Origin: Thiohalobacter sp.
GTDB lineage: Bacteria > Pseudomonadota > Gammaproteobacteria > Thiohalobacterales > Thiohalobacteraceae
Assembly (NCBI RefSeq): GCF_027000115.1
Contig: NZ_JALTON010000059.1
Location: 1 to 32,819, forward strand
Direction: 5' to 3'
DNA length: 32,819 nucleotides
Under the pieces are notes generated by a model. That model was not told the DNA's origin. It saw nothing but the letters and a program-made list of their open reading frames with translations, and searched no databases. Below, one piece after another: positions 21,050-29,191 of this stretch (positions are counted from its first letter, which is position 1; every line of letters starts with the position of its first letter). A program made the translations under genes and the position numbers.

Positions 21050-21136
21050 TGGTGCCGAGGAGAGGACTTGAACCTCCACGGGGTTACCCCCACTAGCACC
21101 TGAAGCTAGCGCGTCTACCAATTCCGCCACCTCGGC
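21050..21136 (-). tRNA. tRNA-Leu, anticodon CAG
   Basis: The minus strand gives an 87-base class II tRNA with the acceptor stem GCCGAGG/CCTCGGC and an encoded CCA end (plus-strand 21050-21052). The anticodon stem CTAGC/GCTAG encloses loop TTCAGGT, reading CUG codons. A long variable arm (GGGG TAA CCCC) and the T loop TTCAAGT are present. It is flanked by its own promoter and terminator and stands alone on the minus strand between purA and rnr. Codon CTG is very frequent in the neighbouring genes, so this tRNA should be heavily used. Confidence 0.98.
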
Positions 21137-21170
21137 ATGCCAGGCCGGTCGCCCGCCCTGGAAGCCGCGC

Positions 21171-21199
21171 ACTTTACCCGGCGCTCACGGGCTTGTCAA
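21171..21199 (-). promoter_or_regulatory. Sigma70 promoter of tRNA-Leu
   Basis: On the minus strand, a perfect TTGACA (plus-strand 21194-21199), a 17-base spacer and TAAAGT (plus-strand 21171-21176) lie 35 bases upstream of the tRNA 5' end. The -10 is followed by GC-rich sequence, as expected for a growth-rate-controlled discriminator. This is the best promoter in the window. Confidence 0.85.
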
Positions 21200-21250
21200 T
21201 CCGCCCGCGAATGCCGAACGGAACGCCGAATACAAGGGAAAAGACCCGAC

Positions 21251-23689
21251 ATGACACGCAAGAAAAAGGGCAGCGGATCCGCCGGCAAGCGTCGCCGCGA
21301 TCCCCATGCCGCCCGCGAGGCCGCCAGGTACGAACGGCCCATTCCCAGCCGCGAGTTGATCCTCGAGGTGCTCAAGGAGCAAGGCGAGCCCCTGCACGCC
21401 GACGCGCTGGCCCGCCTCCTGGGACTGAAGCATCCGGACGAACTCGAGGCCCTGCAGCGTCGCCTGCGGGCCATGACACGCGATGGCCAGATCGTGCGCA
21501 ACCGGCGCGAGGGCTATGCACCGATCGACAAGCTGGACCTGGTCCGTGGCCGGGTGATCGCCCATCCCGATGGTTTCGGCTTTCTGGTTCCCGACGAGGG
21601 CGGTGACGACCTGTTCCTGTCGCCGCGCGAGATGCGCAGCCTGTTCCACGGCGATCGCATCGTGGCCCGCATCATTGGCAGGGACTATCGCGGGCGCAAG
21701 GAAGGCGCCGTCGTCGAGATCCTGGAGCGCAACACCCAGCGGGTAGTCGGGCGTTTCCATGCCGAAAACGGGGTGCAGTTCGTGCAGCCCGACCACAAGC
21801 GCATCCCCCATGACATCCAGATTCCGCCGGGTGCCGAGGGCGATGCACGCGACGGCCAGATCGTCACCGTGGAGATCGTCGAGCAGCCCGGTTACCGCAA
21901 TCCGCCCATCGGCCGCGTGGTCGAGGTACTGGGTGATCACATGGCCCCGGGCATGGAGATCGATGTCGCCATCCGTGCCCACGACCTGCCGCTGGAATGG
22001 CCGGAGGCAGTCGAGCAGGAAGTCGCCGGCCTTGGCGAGAAGGTGCCGCCCGCGGCCAAGCGCGGACGCGTCGATCTTCGCGAGACCCCGCTGGTGACCA
22101 TCGACGGGGTGGATTCTCGCGATTTCGACGATGCCGTCTACTGCGAGGCCAAGCCCAAGGGATGGCGGCTGCTGGTCGCCATCGCCGATGTCTCGCACTA
22201 CGTGCAGCCGGGCACTGCACTGGACCGGGAGGCCGAGTCGCGCGGCAATTCGGTTTACTTCCCGCAGCGCGTCATCCCCATGCTGCCGGAAATTCTTTCC
22301 AATGGCCTGTGTTCGCTCAACCCCCAGGTCGATCGGCTGTGCATGGTGGCCGAGCTCTACATCGATCGCGAAGGCAACATCCGCCGTTCCCGCTTCTTCG
22401 AGGGCCTGATGAAGTCCCACGCGCGGCTGACCTATGACGAGGTCGCCGCCATGCTGGTCGACCGGGATCCGGTCACCCGCAAGCGTTATCGCAAGCTGCT
22501 GCCGCATCTGGAGGAATTGCATCGGCTCTACAAGGTCCTGCACAAGGCGCGCGAGGCGCGCGGTGCCATCGATTTCGATACCACCGAAACACGCATCGAA
22601 TTCGGGCCTGATCGCAAGATCGATCGCATCGTGCCGGTGGAGCGCAACGATGCCCATCGGCTGATCGAGGAATGCATGATTGCAGCGAACGTGGCCGCAG
22701 CGCGTTTCCTCGCGCGCCACAAGCTGCCAACCCTGTATCGGGTCCACGAGGGTCCCACGGCCGAGAAGCTGACGGCCCTGCGTGAGTTCCTGGGCGAACT
22801 CGGGCTCAAGCTTGGTGGTGGGGACCGCCCCGAGGCGCACGATTACGCGAAGCTGCTCAAGGCCATCAAGGGCCGTCCCGACGCCCACCTGATCCAGACC
22901 GTCATGCTTCGCTCCCTGTCCCAGGCGGTGTACACGCCCAGCAATCATGGCCATTTCGGTCTGGCATTGCCCCAGTATCTCCACTTCACTTCGCCCATCC
23001 GCCGCTATCCCGACCTGCTGGTGCATCGCGGCATCCGTCATGTGCTGCGCAATGCCAACCGCAAGCGCAAGCAGGCCTTCCCCTACAGCGAGGCCGACAT
23101 GGATGGTATGGGGGCCCACTGTTCCATGACCGAGCGGCGCGCCGACGAGGCGACCCGCGACGCCGTGGACTGGCTGAAGTGCGAATACATGCTGGACAAG
23201 GTGGGCGAGGTCTACGACGGCATCATCGCCGGTGTGACCTCGTTCGGGATTTTCGTCGAGCTGCAGGGTATCTTCATCGAGGGCCTGGTGCACGTCACCG
23301 CGCTGAAGAACGACTACTATCACTTCGACCCCTCCCATCACCGGCTGGTGGGCGAACGCAGCGGCCGGACCTACCGGCTCGGCGATCCGATCGAGGTGAA
23401 GGTGGTGCGGGTGGATCTGGACGAGCGCAAGATCGACCTGGCGCTGCCGGACGAGGCCGGCGAGGAAGCGCCTTCCCGCAGCAGCCGGCGCTCGCGGCGT
23501 CGTGGCAAGCGCGGCGGCAAGACACGGAATGAGGCCGCGGCCAGCGGCGGCAGGCAGCAGGACAAGGGTGCCGCCGGCAAGGGCAGCGAACCGAAGCAGG
23601 ACGACAAGGCGCCCGAGAAGGGCCGCGGCCGGTCCCGCCGGCGGGGCGGTCGGCGTTCCGGTCGCGGACGCAACAGGAGGACGGACTGA
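21251..23689 (+). CDS. rnr: Ribonuclease R
   Basis: This 812-residue processive 3'-5' exoribonuclease degrades structured RNA. A basic N-terminus and winged-helix domain (about 30-90) is followed by cold-shock domains (about 90-240). The catalytic RNB domain (about 270-600) has TIDGVDSRDFDDAVY, with its metal-binding Asp cluster, and HFTSPIRRYPDLLVHR. An S1 domain (about 650-735, GIIAGVTSFGIFVEL) and a Lys/Arg/Gly-rich tail (about 740-812) finish it. The ATG at 21251 gives the typical MTRKKK start. The tail in E. coli helps trans-translation binding and unwinding. The stop overlaps the next ATG (TGATG). Confidence 0.97.
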   Translation: MTRKKKGSGSAGKRRRDPHAAREAARYERPIPSRELILEVLKEQGEPLHADALARLLGLKHPDELEALQRRLRAMTRDGQIVRNRREGYAPIDKLDLVRGRVIAHPDGFGFLVPDEGGDDLFLSPREMRSLFHGDRIVARIIGRDYRGRKEGAVVEILERNTQRVVGRFHAENGVQFVQPDHKRIPHDIQIPPGAEGDARDGQIVTVEIVEQPGYRNPPIGRVVEVLGDHMAPGMEIDVAIRAHDLPLEWPEAVEQEVAGLGEKVPPAAKRGRVDLRETPLVTIDGVDSRDFDDAVYCEAKPKGWRLLVAIADVSHYVQPGTALDREAESRGNSVYFPQRVIPMLPEILSNGLCSLNPQVDRLCMVAELYIDREGNIRRSRFFEGLMKSHARLTYDEVAAMLVDRDPVTRKRYRKLLPHLEELHRLYKVLHKAREARGAIDFDTTETRIEFGPDRKIDRIVPVERNDAHRLIEECMIAANVAAARFLARHKLPTLYRVHEGPTAEKLTALREFLGELGLKLGGGDRPEAHDYAKLLKAIKGRPDAHLIQTVMLRSLSQAVYTPSNHGHFGLALPQYLHFTSPIRRYPDLLVHRGIRHVLRNANRKRKQAFPYSEADMDGMGAHCSMTERRADEATRDAVDWLKCEYMLDKVGEVYDGIIAGVTSFGIFVELQGIFIEGLVHVTALKNDYYHFDPSHHRLVGERSGRTYRLGDPIEVKVVRVDLDERKIDLALPDEAGEEAPSRSSRRSRRRGKRGGKTRNEAAASGGRQQDKGAAGKGSEPKQDDKAPEKGRGRSRRRGGRRSGRGRNRRTD

Positions 23690-24390
23690 TGACGCAGACA
23701 GGAAGAACCCTGGTTTCCCTCCTGGTCGTGGCGGCCCTCGGGGGCTGCGCGGCCGACGACCCCAACCGCCGCGCCAAGACGGGCGCCGCGGTAGGTGCCG
23801 TGGTGGGTGCCATCATCGGCCATCAGATCGACGATGACAGCGGGCGTTTCGTCGGCGCGGCAGTGGGCGCCGTTGCCGGCGGCCTGGTCGGCAACTACAT
23901 GGACCGGCAGCAGCAGGAGTTTGAACGAGCGCTGGAAGAGGAACGGCGCAGGAACCAGATCGAGATCGAGCGGCTCAAGGACGAGAGCCTCAAGATCGAC
24001 ATCTCCAGCGAGGTGTCCTTCGACTTCGACAGTGCCGCCATCAAGCCTGCCTTTCGTCCCACCCTGGACAAGGTGGCGGAGATCCTGCGGCGCTACGACC
24101 GCACCATCGTGCATGTGGTGGGCCACACCGACAGCGTCGGGGACGCGGACTACAACCAGCGGCTCTCCGAGCGCCGGGCCCGGGCCGTGGTCGACTATCT
24201 GGTATCGCGGGGCGTGCCGCGCGAGCGCCTGCGGGCGGAAGGCCGCGGCGAACGGGAACCCCGCGCCAGCAACGACACCGAGGCCGGTCGCCAGCTCAAT
24301 CGCAGGGTCGAGCTGTTCGTCAAGCCCATCGTCGAGGGCCAGGAGCAGCGTGCCTACGAATCGCCGGGTCCAGCGCGCTGGAATCCCTGA
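23689..24390 (+). CDS. OmpA-family lipoprotein with glycine zipper
   Basis: This 233-residue predicted outer-membrane lipoprotein has a lipobox GGC ending at Cys20 and glycine-zipper segments rich in GAAVGAVVGAIIG (about 31-70). A charged coiled coil (about 71-100) and a C-terminal OmpA peptidoglycan-binding domain (about 105-215) follow. The domain has FDFDSAAIKPAF, GHTDSVGDADYNQRLSERRA and NRRVELFV. This is the YiaD architecture; it should anchor the outer membrane to peptidoglycan. The ATG overlaps the rnr stop by one base, so it is translationally coupled to rnr, and its end is close to or overlaps the rlmB start. Its insertion between rnr and rlmB differs from E. coli. Confidence 0.88.
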   Translation: MTQTGRTLVSLLVVAALGGCAADDPNRRAKTGAAVGAVVGAIIGHQIDDDSGRFVGAAVGAVAGGLVGNYMDRQQQEFERALEEERRRNQIEIERLKDESLKIDISSEVSFDFDSAAIKPAFRPTLDKVAEILRRYDRTIVHVVGHTDSVGDADYNQRLSERRARAVVDYLVSRGVPRERLRAEGRGEREPRASNDTEAGRQLNRRVELFVKPIVEGQEQRAYESPGPARWNP

Positions 24391-24403
24391 TTCGGCCGCA
24401 TCG

Positions 24404-25156
24404 GTGAGCAGGACGAGCGTACGCGTCGGCGGGCTGCACGCAGTCGCCTCACTGCTGGCCCGCGACAGTACGCGAGTCCGCCGGCTGTGGGTGCGCGCCG
24501 GTCGCGAGGATGACCGGTTGGCGGCGCTGCTGGCGATGGCGGAGTCTACCGGAATCCCGGTTGAACGCGTGGCGCGCGAGCGGCTGGATTCGCTGGCCGG
24601 CCTGACCTCCCATCAGGGGGTGGTGGCCGAGCTGGCGCCGGCCCCGCCCCGGGGCGAGGCCGAACTTGAGGCTTGTCTCGATGCCCTGGCCAAACCGCCA
24701 CTGCTGCTGATCCTTGACGGGGTGCAGGACCCCCACAATCTGGGGGCCTGCCTGCGCACCGCCGACGCCGCGGGCGTGGACGCCGTCATCGTCCCGAAGG
24801 ACCGCTCGGCGGGCCTGACTGCGGTGGTTCGCAAGGTTGCCAGCGGGGCGGCCGAGGTGGTGCCGCTGTTCCAGGTGACCAATCTCGCACGTTGCCTGCG
24901 GGCGCTGCGCGACCGCGGCATCTGGCTGTACGGGGCGGCGGGGGAGGCCGAGCAGAGCCTGTACCGGACCGACCTGACCGGGCCGCTGGGCCTGGTTCTG
25001 GGCAGCGAGGGCAAGGGCTTGCGGCGCCTGACCCGGGAACACTGCGACGCCCTCGTGCGCATCCCGCTGTTCGGCAGCGTCGCCAGCCTCAATGTCTCGG
25101 TGGCGGCCGGGGTGCTGCTGTTCGAGGCGCGCCGGCAGCGTTCCCCCGACATTTGA
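24404..25156 (+). CDS. rlmB: 23S rRNA (guanosine2251-2'-O)-methyltransferase RlmB
   Basis: This 250-residue SPOUT methyltransferase 2'-O-methylates G2251 in the peptidyl-transferase P loop. Motif 1 (LDGVQDPHNLGACLRTADAAG), motif 2 (GLVLGSEGKGLRRL) and motif 3 (IPLFGSVASLNVSVAAG), which form the SAM-binding trefoil knot, are all intact. The GTG at 24404 aligns best with the E. coli N-terminus but lacks a ribosome-binding site. An in-frame GTG at 24350 has AGGAG upstream and would overlap the OmpA gene by 41 bases; it is the alternative. It follows rnr at one gene's distance, as in E. coli apart from the extra lipoprotein gene. Confidence 0.94.
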   Translation: MSRTSVRVGGLHAVASLLARDSTRVRRLWVRAGREDDRLAALLAMAESTGIPVERVARERLDSLAGLTSHQGVVAELAPAPPRGEAELEACLDALAKPPLLLILDGVQDPHNLGACLRTADAAGVDAVIVPKDRSAGLTAVVRKVASGAAEVVPLFQVTNLARCLRALRDRGIWLYGAAGEAEQSLYRTDLTGPLGLVLGSEGKGLRRLTREHCDALVRIPLFGSVASLNVSVAAGVLLFEARRQRSPDI

Positions 25157-25181
25157 TCTCGGCTCGCTAATTCAGTAGCAT
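25153..25181 (+). promoter_or_regulatory. Candidate promoter of the rpsF operon
   Basis: TTGATC (25153-25158, overlapping the rlmB stop), a 17-base spacer and TAGCAT (25176-25181) form a moderate sigma70 pair. It would give rpsF an 86-base leader, enough for the hairpin described next. Confidence 0.4.
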
Positions 25182-25225
25182 ACCGCGCTCTTCGTCCCCG
25201 GTTCCGCCGGCGGGCGAGTCTCCTT

Positions 25226-25248
25226 GCCACACCGCGCTGACGGGTGGC
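25226..25248 (+). promoter_or_regulatory. Possible S6:S18 autoregulatory leader hairpin
   Basis: GCCAC (25226-25230) pairs with GTGGC (25244-25248), and after a bulged A, CC (25232-25233) pairs with GG (25242-25243). The CCG trinucleotide spans the loop edge (25232-25234). rpsF leaders in many bacteria carry a hairpin with a conserved CCG that binds the S6:S18 complex for feedback. Position and general shape agree; I could not score it against the known model. Confidence 0.4.
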
Positions 25249-25273
25249 TGATGTAAACCGTAGGGAGCACACA

Positions 25274-25672
25274 ATGCGTCATTACGAAATCGTGTTCCTG
25301 GTCCATCCGGACCAGAGTGAACAGGTGCCCGCCATGATCGAACGCTACCGTTCGACCATCGAGGGCTCCGGCGGCAGGATCCACCGTCTCGAGGACTGGG
25401 GTCGCCGCCAGCTTGCCTATCCCATCCAGAAGGTCCACAAGGCCCACTACGTGCTGATGAACGTGGAGTGCGACCAGGCCGCGCTCGACGAGCTGACCTC
25501 CGCCTTCCGTTTCAACGACGCCGTGCTGCGCAATCTGGTGATTGCAAGGGACGAGGCCATCACCGAGCCCTCGCCGCTGGCGAAGCGCGACGAGAGCAAG
25601 GACCGGGACGGCGAGAGTGCGAGCGAGTCCACCGAGGACAAGAAGGCAGCCTCCAGCGAGGATGCCGCCTGA
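25274..25672 (+). CDS. rpsF: Small ribosomal subunit protein bS6
   Basis: This 132-residue protein is the small-subunit protein that pairs with bS18 on the 16S platform. [18 protein letters not shown] at the N-terminus and [19 protein letters not shown] are diagnostic. The C-terminus (about 100-132) is an acidic tail rich in Glu, Asp, Ser and Lys. In E. coli the corresponding tail is extended post-translationally with glutamates by RimK. The ATG at 25274 follows AGGGAG; an in-frame ATG at 25244 precedes that site. It is the first gene of the rpsF-priB-rpsR operon. Confidence 0.98.
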   Translation: MRHYEIVFLVHPDQSEQVPAMIERYRSTIEGSGGRIHRLEDWGRRQLAYPIQKVHKAHYVLMNVECDQAALDELTSAFRFNDAVLRNLVIARDEAITEPSPLAKRDESKDRDGESASESTEDKKAASSEDAA

Positions 25673-25686
25673 GCGCAGCCATCGGC

Positions 25687-26016
25687 ATGCGCAACCGCAC
25701 CGAGCTGGAAGGCTGGCTGGTTGCGCCCCCGGAGGTCAGGTACACCCCCGCCGGCATCCCCATTGCGCGCTTCCTGCTGGAACACCGCTCCACCCAGACC
25801 GAGGCCGCGCACCCGGTGGAAATCCGGGCCAGGATGCGGGTGGTGGCGGCCGGCCGGGCCCTGCAGGACAGGCTGGCCGGCCTCGAAACAGGCAGTCGCC
25901 TGAGGGTGCGGGGCTTTCTGGCACAGCCGAGCCGGCGCTCCGGGCCGGTGACCATCGAACTGCACGCCGACTGCATCGAGCGGGTGGCGGAGCAGCAGGA
26001 CACGGAATCGAATTGA
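25687..26016 (+). CDS. priB: Primosomal replication protein PriB
   Basis: This 109-residue single-OB-fold, SSB-like dimer works with PriA to reload DnaB at stalled forks. Typical features are NRTELEGWLVAPPEVRYTPAG at the N-terminus, FLLEHRS and LRVRGFL. The ATG at 25687 is 14 bases after the rpsF stop, with no strong ribosome-binding site, which suggests coupling to rpsF. The location between rpsF and rpsR is diagnostic for PriB, which is largely confined to Gamma- and Betaproteobacteria. dnaB lies about 1.7 kb further on. Confidence 0.93.
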   Translation: MRNRTELEGWLVAPPEVRYTPAGIPIARFLLEHRSTQTEAAHPVEIRARMRVVAAGRALQDRLAGLETGSRLRVRGFLAQPSRRSGPVTIELHADCIERVAEQQDTESN

Positions 26017-26030
26017 AGAGGTAACAGACC

Positions 26031-26255
26031 ATGGCTCGTTTCTTTCGTCGCAGAAAGTACTGCCGTTTCACCGCCGAGGGCGTCAAGGAGATCGACTACA
26101 AGGATCTCGCGACGCTGAAGAACTACATCACCGAGACCGGCAAGATCGTGCCCAGCCGCATCACCGGCACCAGCGCGCGCTACCAGCGCCAGCTGGCCAC
26201 GGCGATCAAGCGCGCGCGCTACCTGGCCCTGCTGCCCTACTGCGACGCCCACTGA
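26031..26255 (+). CDS. rpsR: Small ribosomal subunit protein bS18
   Basis: This 74-residue protein matches bS18 along its full length: [17 protein letters not shown], then [20 protein letters not shown] and [20 protein letters not shown]-like sequence to the end. It binds bS6 on the 16S platform. The ATG at 26031 follows AGAGG. Length and sequence are canonical. A hairpin follows before the DUF2232 gene. Confidence 0.98.
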   Translation: MARFFRRRKYCRFTAEGVKEIDYKDLATLKNYITETGKIVPSRITGTSARYQRQLATAIKRARYLALLPYCDAH

Positions 26256-26263
26256 GGCAGTCG

Positions 26264-26279
26264 GCCGGGGCAACCCGGC
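26264..26279 (+). promoter_or_regulatory. GNRA-capped hairpin after rpsR
   Basis: GCCGGG (26264-26269), a GCAA tetraloop and CCCGGC (26274-26279) form a very stable small hairpin in the 39-bp gap between rpsR and the DUF2232 gene. There is no T-run, so it is more likely a processing, attenuation or mRNA-stability element than a full terminator. Confidence 0.35.
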
Positions 26280-26294
26280 GGGTTCGAGTCGAGC

Positions 26295-27206
26295 ATGCGC
26301 GCCCTTGCCGCCTTCGTGATGGGCGGATGGCTGTCTGCCGTTCTGGTGGTGGCCGGCATGACGGTGCTGGCGCTGCTGCTGCCGCCGCTGACCTCGCCGC
26401 TGGCCTATGCAGGGGGTGGCGGACTGGCGTTGGTGACCCTGAGGCGGGGACCGGGCGCCGGGGCCGGGGTGCTGACCGGTGCTGCCGTATTGCTGGGGCT
26501 GGCCAGCCAGTTGCTGGCCGGCTCCATGGTCCCCGGACTGGCCGCGGGGCTGGTGCTCTGGGTGCCGGTGTGGCTGGCCGCGGGCGTGCTGCGGACGACC
26601 ATTGCCTGGCCGCTGACGCTGCTGGCCGTGGTGGCGATGGGCATTGCGCTGATCGCGCTGATGCACCTGGCGCTGGGTGACCCGGCCGGATGGTGGGCGG
26701 CGCGCATGCAGGCGCTGGCCGAGCGTCTGCCGGATCAGGGCCTGGCCCTCGCCGAGGTCGTTCCGGCGCTGAGTCGCTGGATGACGGCAGTCATGGCCGC
26801 GGCGCTGGCGGTGGGCGTGGTCGCCAGCCTGCTGCTCGGCCGCTGGTGGCAGTCGCTGCTGTACAACCCCGGCGGCTTCGGGCGCGAGTTCCGTGCCCTG
26901 CAGATGGGGCGGGGCTACGGCCTGGTGGTGCTGTTGCTGGTCCTGGCGGGCGCCCTGCTGGGCGGCGCGCCGGGGCGGCTGAGCGCCGATCTGGCGCTGG
27001 TGGCCGCGGTGCCGCTGCTGTTTCAGGGCATCGCTGTGGTCCACGGGCTGGTGGTCGCGCGCGGCATGCACCGGGGCTGGCTGGTCGCGCTGTATGTGCT
27101 GTTGCTGGTGGCCGAGCCGCATGCGGCGATGCTGGCCACCCTGCTCGGATGGCTGGACACCGGCCTGCGGTTTCGCGGGCGCATGCCGGATGCCGGCGCA
27201 TCCTGA
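26295..27206 (+). CDS. DUF2232-type polytopic membrane protein
   Basis: This 303-residue, highly hydrophobic protein has about eight predicted membrane segments. An amphipathic loop at about 128-152 has the sequence [21 protein letters not shown] more conserved stretch near 185-205 reads [19 protein letters not shown]. The last feature and the position between rpsR and rplI match the DUF2232/YybS-like membrane proteins seen at this place in Pseudomonas relatives. Function is unknown. The context is purely ribosomal, with no transporter ATPase nearby. The ATG at 26295 lacks a clear ribosome-binding site. Confidence 0.82.
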   Translation: MRALAAFVMGGWLSAVLVVAGMTVLALLLPPLTSPLAYAGGGGLALVTLRRGPGAGAGVLTGAAVLLGLASQLLAGSMVPGLAAGLVLWVPVWLAAGVLRTTIAWPLTLLAVVAMGIALIALMHLALGDPAGWWAARMQALAERLPDQGLALAEVVPALSRWMTAVMAAALAVGVVASLLLGRWWQSLLYNPGGFGREFRALQMGRGYGLVVLLLVLAGALLGGAPGRLSADLALVAAVPLLFQGIAVVHGLVVARGMHRGWLVALYVLLLVAEPHAAMLATLLGWLDTGLRFRGRMPDAGAS

Positions 27207-27238
27207 ATTCGAGAAACACTGAGATCGAGGTAACCATC

Positions 27239-27685
27239 ATGGAAGTCATTCTGCTGGAGAAGGTCGCGAATCTGGGCAACCTGGGCGACAAGGTCAAGGT
27301 CCGGCCCGGTTACGGCCGCAATTTTCTGATCCCCCAGGGCAAGGCCACGCCGGCCACGCCCGAGAACGTGGCCAGGTTCGAGGCCCGTCGCGCCGAGCTG
27401 GAGAAGGCCGCCGCCGAAGCGCTGGCCGCCGCGGAGGCCCGCCGCGACGCGCTGGAAGGCTTTGCCGTGGAGATCGCCGCCAAGGCCGGTGACGAGGGCA
27501 AGCTGTTCGGCTCCGTCGGCACCAGCGACATTGCGCGCGCACTCACCGAGGCCGGTCATCCGGTCGAGCGCCACGAGGTGCGGCTGCCGGAGGGTCCCTT
27601 CCGCACCACGGGGGAATTCGACGTCCAGTTACACCTGCACACCGACGTCGAAGCGACCGTCAAGCTGACCATCGTCGCCGAATAA
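27239..27685 (+). CDS. rplI: Large ribosomal subunit protein bL9
   Basis: This 148-residue elongated protein has two globular domains joined by a long helix. The N-terminal domain is [19 protein letters not shown] followed by [16 protein letters not shown], the bL9 signature. The connecting helix, rich in Ala, Glu and Arg, is about 41-75, and the C-terminal domain includes [13 protein letters not shown]. The ATG at 27239 follows GAGG. It is the last ribosomal gene of this cluster and is followed by a long hairpin. Confidence 0.98.
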   Translation: MEVILLEKVANLGNLGDKVKVRPGYGRNFLIPQGKATPATPENVARFEARRAELEKAAAEALAAAEARRDALEGFAVEIAAKAGDEGKLFGSVGTSDIARALTEAGHPVERHEVRLPEGPFRTTGEFDVQLHLHTDVEATVKLTIVAE

Positions 27686-27711
27686 CAAGCACTTGATCGC
27701 GGCTTCCTGAT

Positions 27712-27747
27712 GCGCGCCGGTGACCGGCTTGTCGGTCACCGGCGCGC
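27712..27747 (+). terminator. Long perfect hairpin between rplI and dnaB
   Basis: A perfect 15-bp stem (27712-27726 with 27733-27747) encloses loop GCTTGT, 26 bases after the rplI stop. Only TTGTGT follows, so the T-run is poor. It probably ends or stabilises the 3' end of the ribosomal operon mRNA. TTGTCG (27729-27734), 18 bases and TATGCT (27753-27758) could be a weak dnaB promoter sharing the same DNA. Confidence 0.55.
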
Positions 27748-27772
27748 TTGTGTATGCTCCCGGAAACCCCCG

Positions 27773-29191
27773 ATGACCGTTCCCGATCGAGTATCCGCGA
27801 TGCATGAATCCGTCCAGCCGGCGGCGACCCTGACCCCCGCCGACAACCTGAAGGTCCCGCCGCACTCGATCCCCGCGGAACAGGCCGTGCTCGGCGGGCT
27901 GATGCTGGACAACGAGGCCTGGGACCGCATCGCCGACCGCGTCACCGAGCAGGACTTCTATCGCCGCGACCACCGGCTGATCTTCCGCGCCGTCGCCGAC
28001 CTGGCCGAGCAGGGCAAGCCCTTCGATGCCGTGACCCTGTCGCAGGAGCTGGAACGACGCGCCGAACTGGCCGAGGCCGGGGGGCTGGCCTATCTGGGCG
28101 AGCTGGCCAAGAACACGCCCAGCGCCGCCAACATCTCCGCCTACGCCGACATCGTGCGCGAGCACTCGGTGCTGCGCCAGCTGATCCGGGTGGGGACCGA
28201 CATCGCCAATTCCGCCTACCAGCCCGACGGCCGCAAGCCGGAAGAATTGCTGGATCTCGCCGAACAGCAGGTATTCCGCATTGCTGAACAGGGCAAGCAG
28301 GGCAAGCAGGGTTTCGTACCCATCAAGGAACTGCTGACGCGCACCGTCGACCGCATCGATCACCTGTTCCAGCTCGACAATCCCATCACCGGGGTGCCCA
28401 CCGGTTTCAGGGACATCGACGAAATGACCGCGGGTCTGCAGCCTTCCGACCTGGTCATCATTGCCGGGCGGCCCTCCATGGGCAAGACCACTTTTGCCAT
28501 GAACATCGCCGAACATGCCGCCATCAAGGGACGGACGGCGACCGCCGTGTTCAGCATGGAAATGCCCGGCGAGCAGTTGGCCATGCGCCTGATGTCCTCG
28601 CTGGGCCGTATCGACCAGCACAAGGTGCGCACCGGCAAGCTCGAGGACGACGACTGGCCGCGGCTGACCTCGGCAGTCAGTATCCTCGCCGAGGCCCCGC
28701 TGTTCATCGACGACACCCCGGCGCTCACGCCCACCGAACTGCGCGCCCGTGCCCGCCGCCTCAAGCGCGAGCACGATCTCGGCCTGATCGTCATCGACTA
28801 CCTGCAGCTCATGCAGGCGCCCGGCGCCGGCGACAACCGCGCCCAGGAGATCTCCGAGATCTCGCGCGGCCTGAAGGCGCTGGCCAAGGAACTGCACGTG
28901 CCGGTGATCGCCCTGTCGCAGCTCAACCGCAGCCTCGAACAGCGGCCGAACAAGCGCCCGGTGATGTCGGACCTGCGCGAATCGGGCGCCATCGAGCAGG
29001 ACGCGGACATGATCGTATTCATCTACCGCGACGAGGTCTACAACGAGGACAGCCCCGACAAGGGCACCGCCGAAATCATCATCGGCAAGCAGCGCAACGG
29101 CCCCATCGGTATGCGCCGTCTCACCTTCCTCGGCAAGTACACCCGCTTCGAGAACTTCGTCTCCGACGGATTCAGCGACGAGGCCTACTGA
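27773..29191 (+). CDS. dnaB: Replicative DNA helicase DnaB
   Basis: This 472-residue hexameric helicase unwinds DNA at the replication fork. The N-terminal domain (about 25-130) starts LKVPPHSIPAEQAVLGGLMLD. A linker with a short repeat (QGKQGKQG, from GGGCAAGCA-type direct repeats near 28290) follows. The RecA-like domain has Walker A GRPSMGKTT (Lys238), Walker B LIVIDYLQLM, and the motifs SQLNRSLEQRPNKRP and DLRESGAIEQDAD. No intein is present. The start is uncertain: ATG at 27773 or at 27800 (MHESVQ); neither has a good ribosome-binding site. The stop overlaps the alr ATG. Confidence 0.97.
   Translation: MTVPDRVSAMHESVQPAATLTPADNLKVPPHSIPAEQAVLGGLMLDNEAWDRIADRVTEQDFYRRDHRLIFRAVADLAEQGKPFDAVTLSQELERRAELAEAGGLAYLGELAKNTPSAANISAYADIVREHSVLRQLIRVGTDIANSAYQPDGRKPEELLDLAEQQVFRIAEQGKQGKQGFVPIKELLTRTVDRIDHLFQLDNPITGVPTGFRDIDEMTAGLQPSDLVIIAGRPSMGKTTFAMNIAEHAAIKGRTATAVFSMEMPGEQLAMRLMSSLGRIDQHKVRTGKLEDDDWPRLTSAVSILAEAPLFIDDTPALTPTELRARARRLKREHDLGLIVIDYLQLMQAPGAGDNRAQEISEISRGLKALAKELHVPVIALSQLNRSLEQRPNKRPVMSDLRESGAIEQDADMIVFIYRDEVYNEDSPDKGTAEIIIGKQRNGPIGMRRLTFLGKYTRFENFVSDGFSDEAY

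Noticed and set aside
21185-23341. Long minus-strand frame of about 700 codons opposite rnr
   Set aside because: Same reasoning: rnr is complete and conserved on the plus strand, and the frame also crosses the tRNA-Leu promoter.
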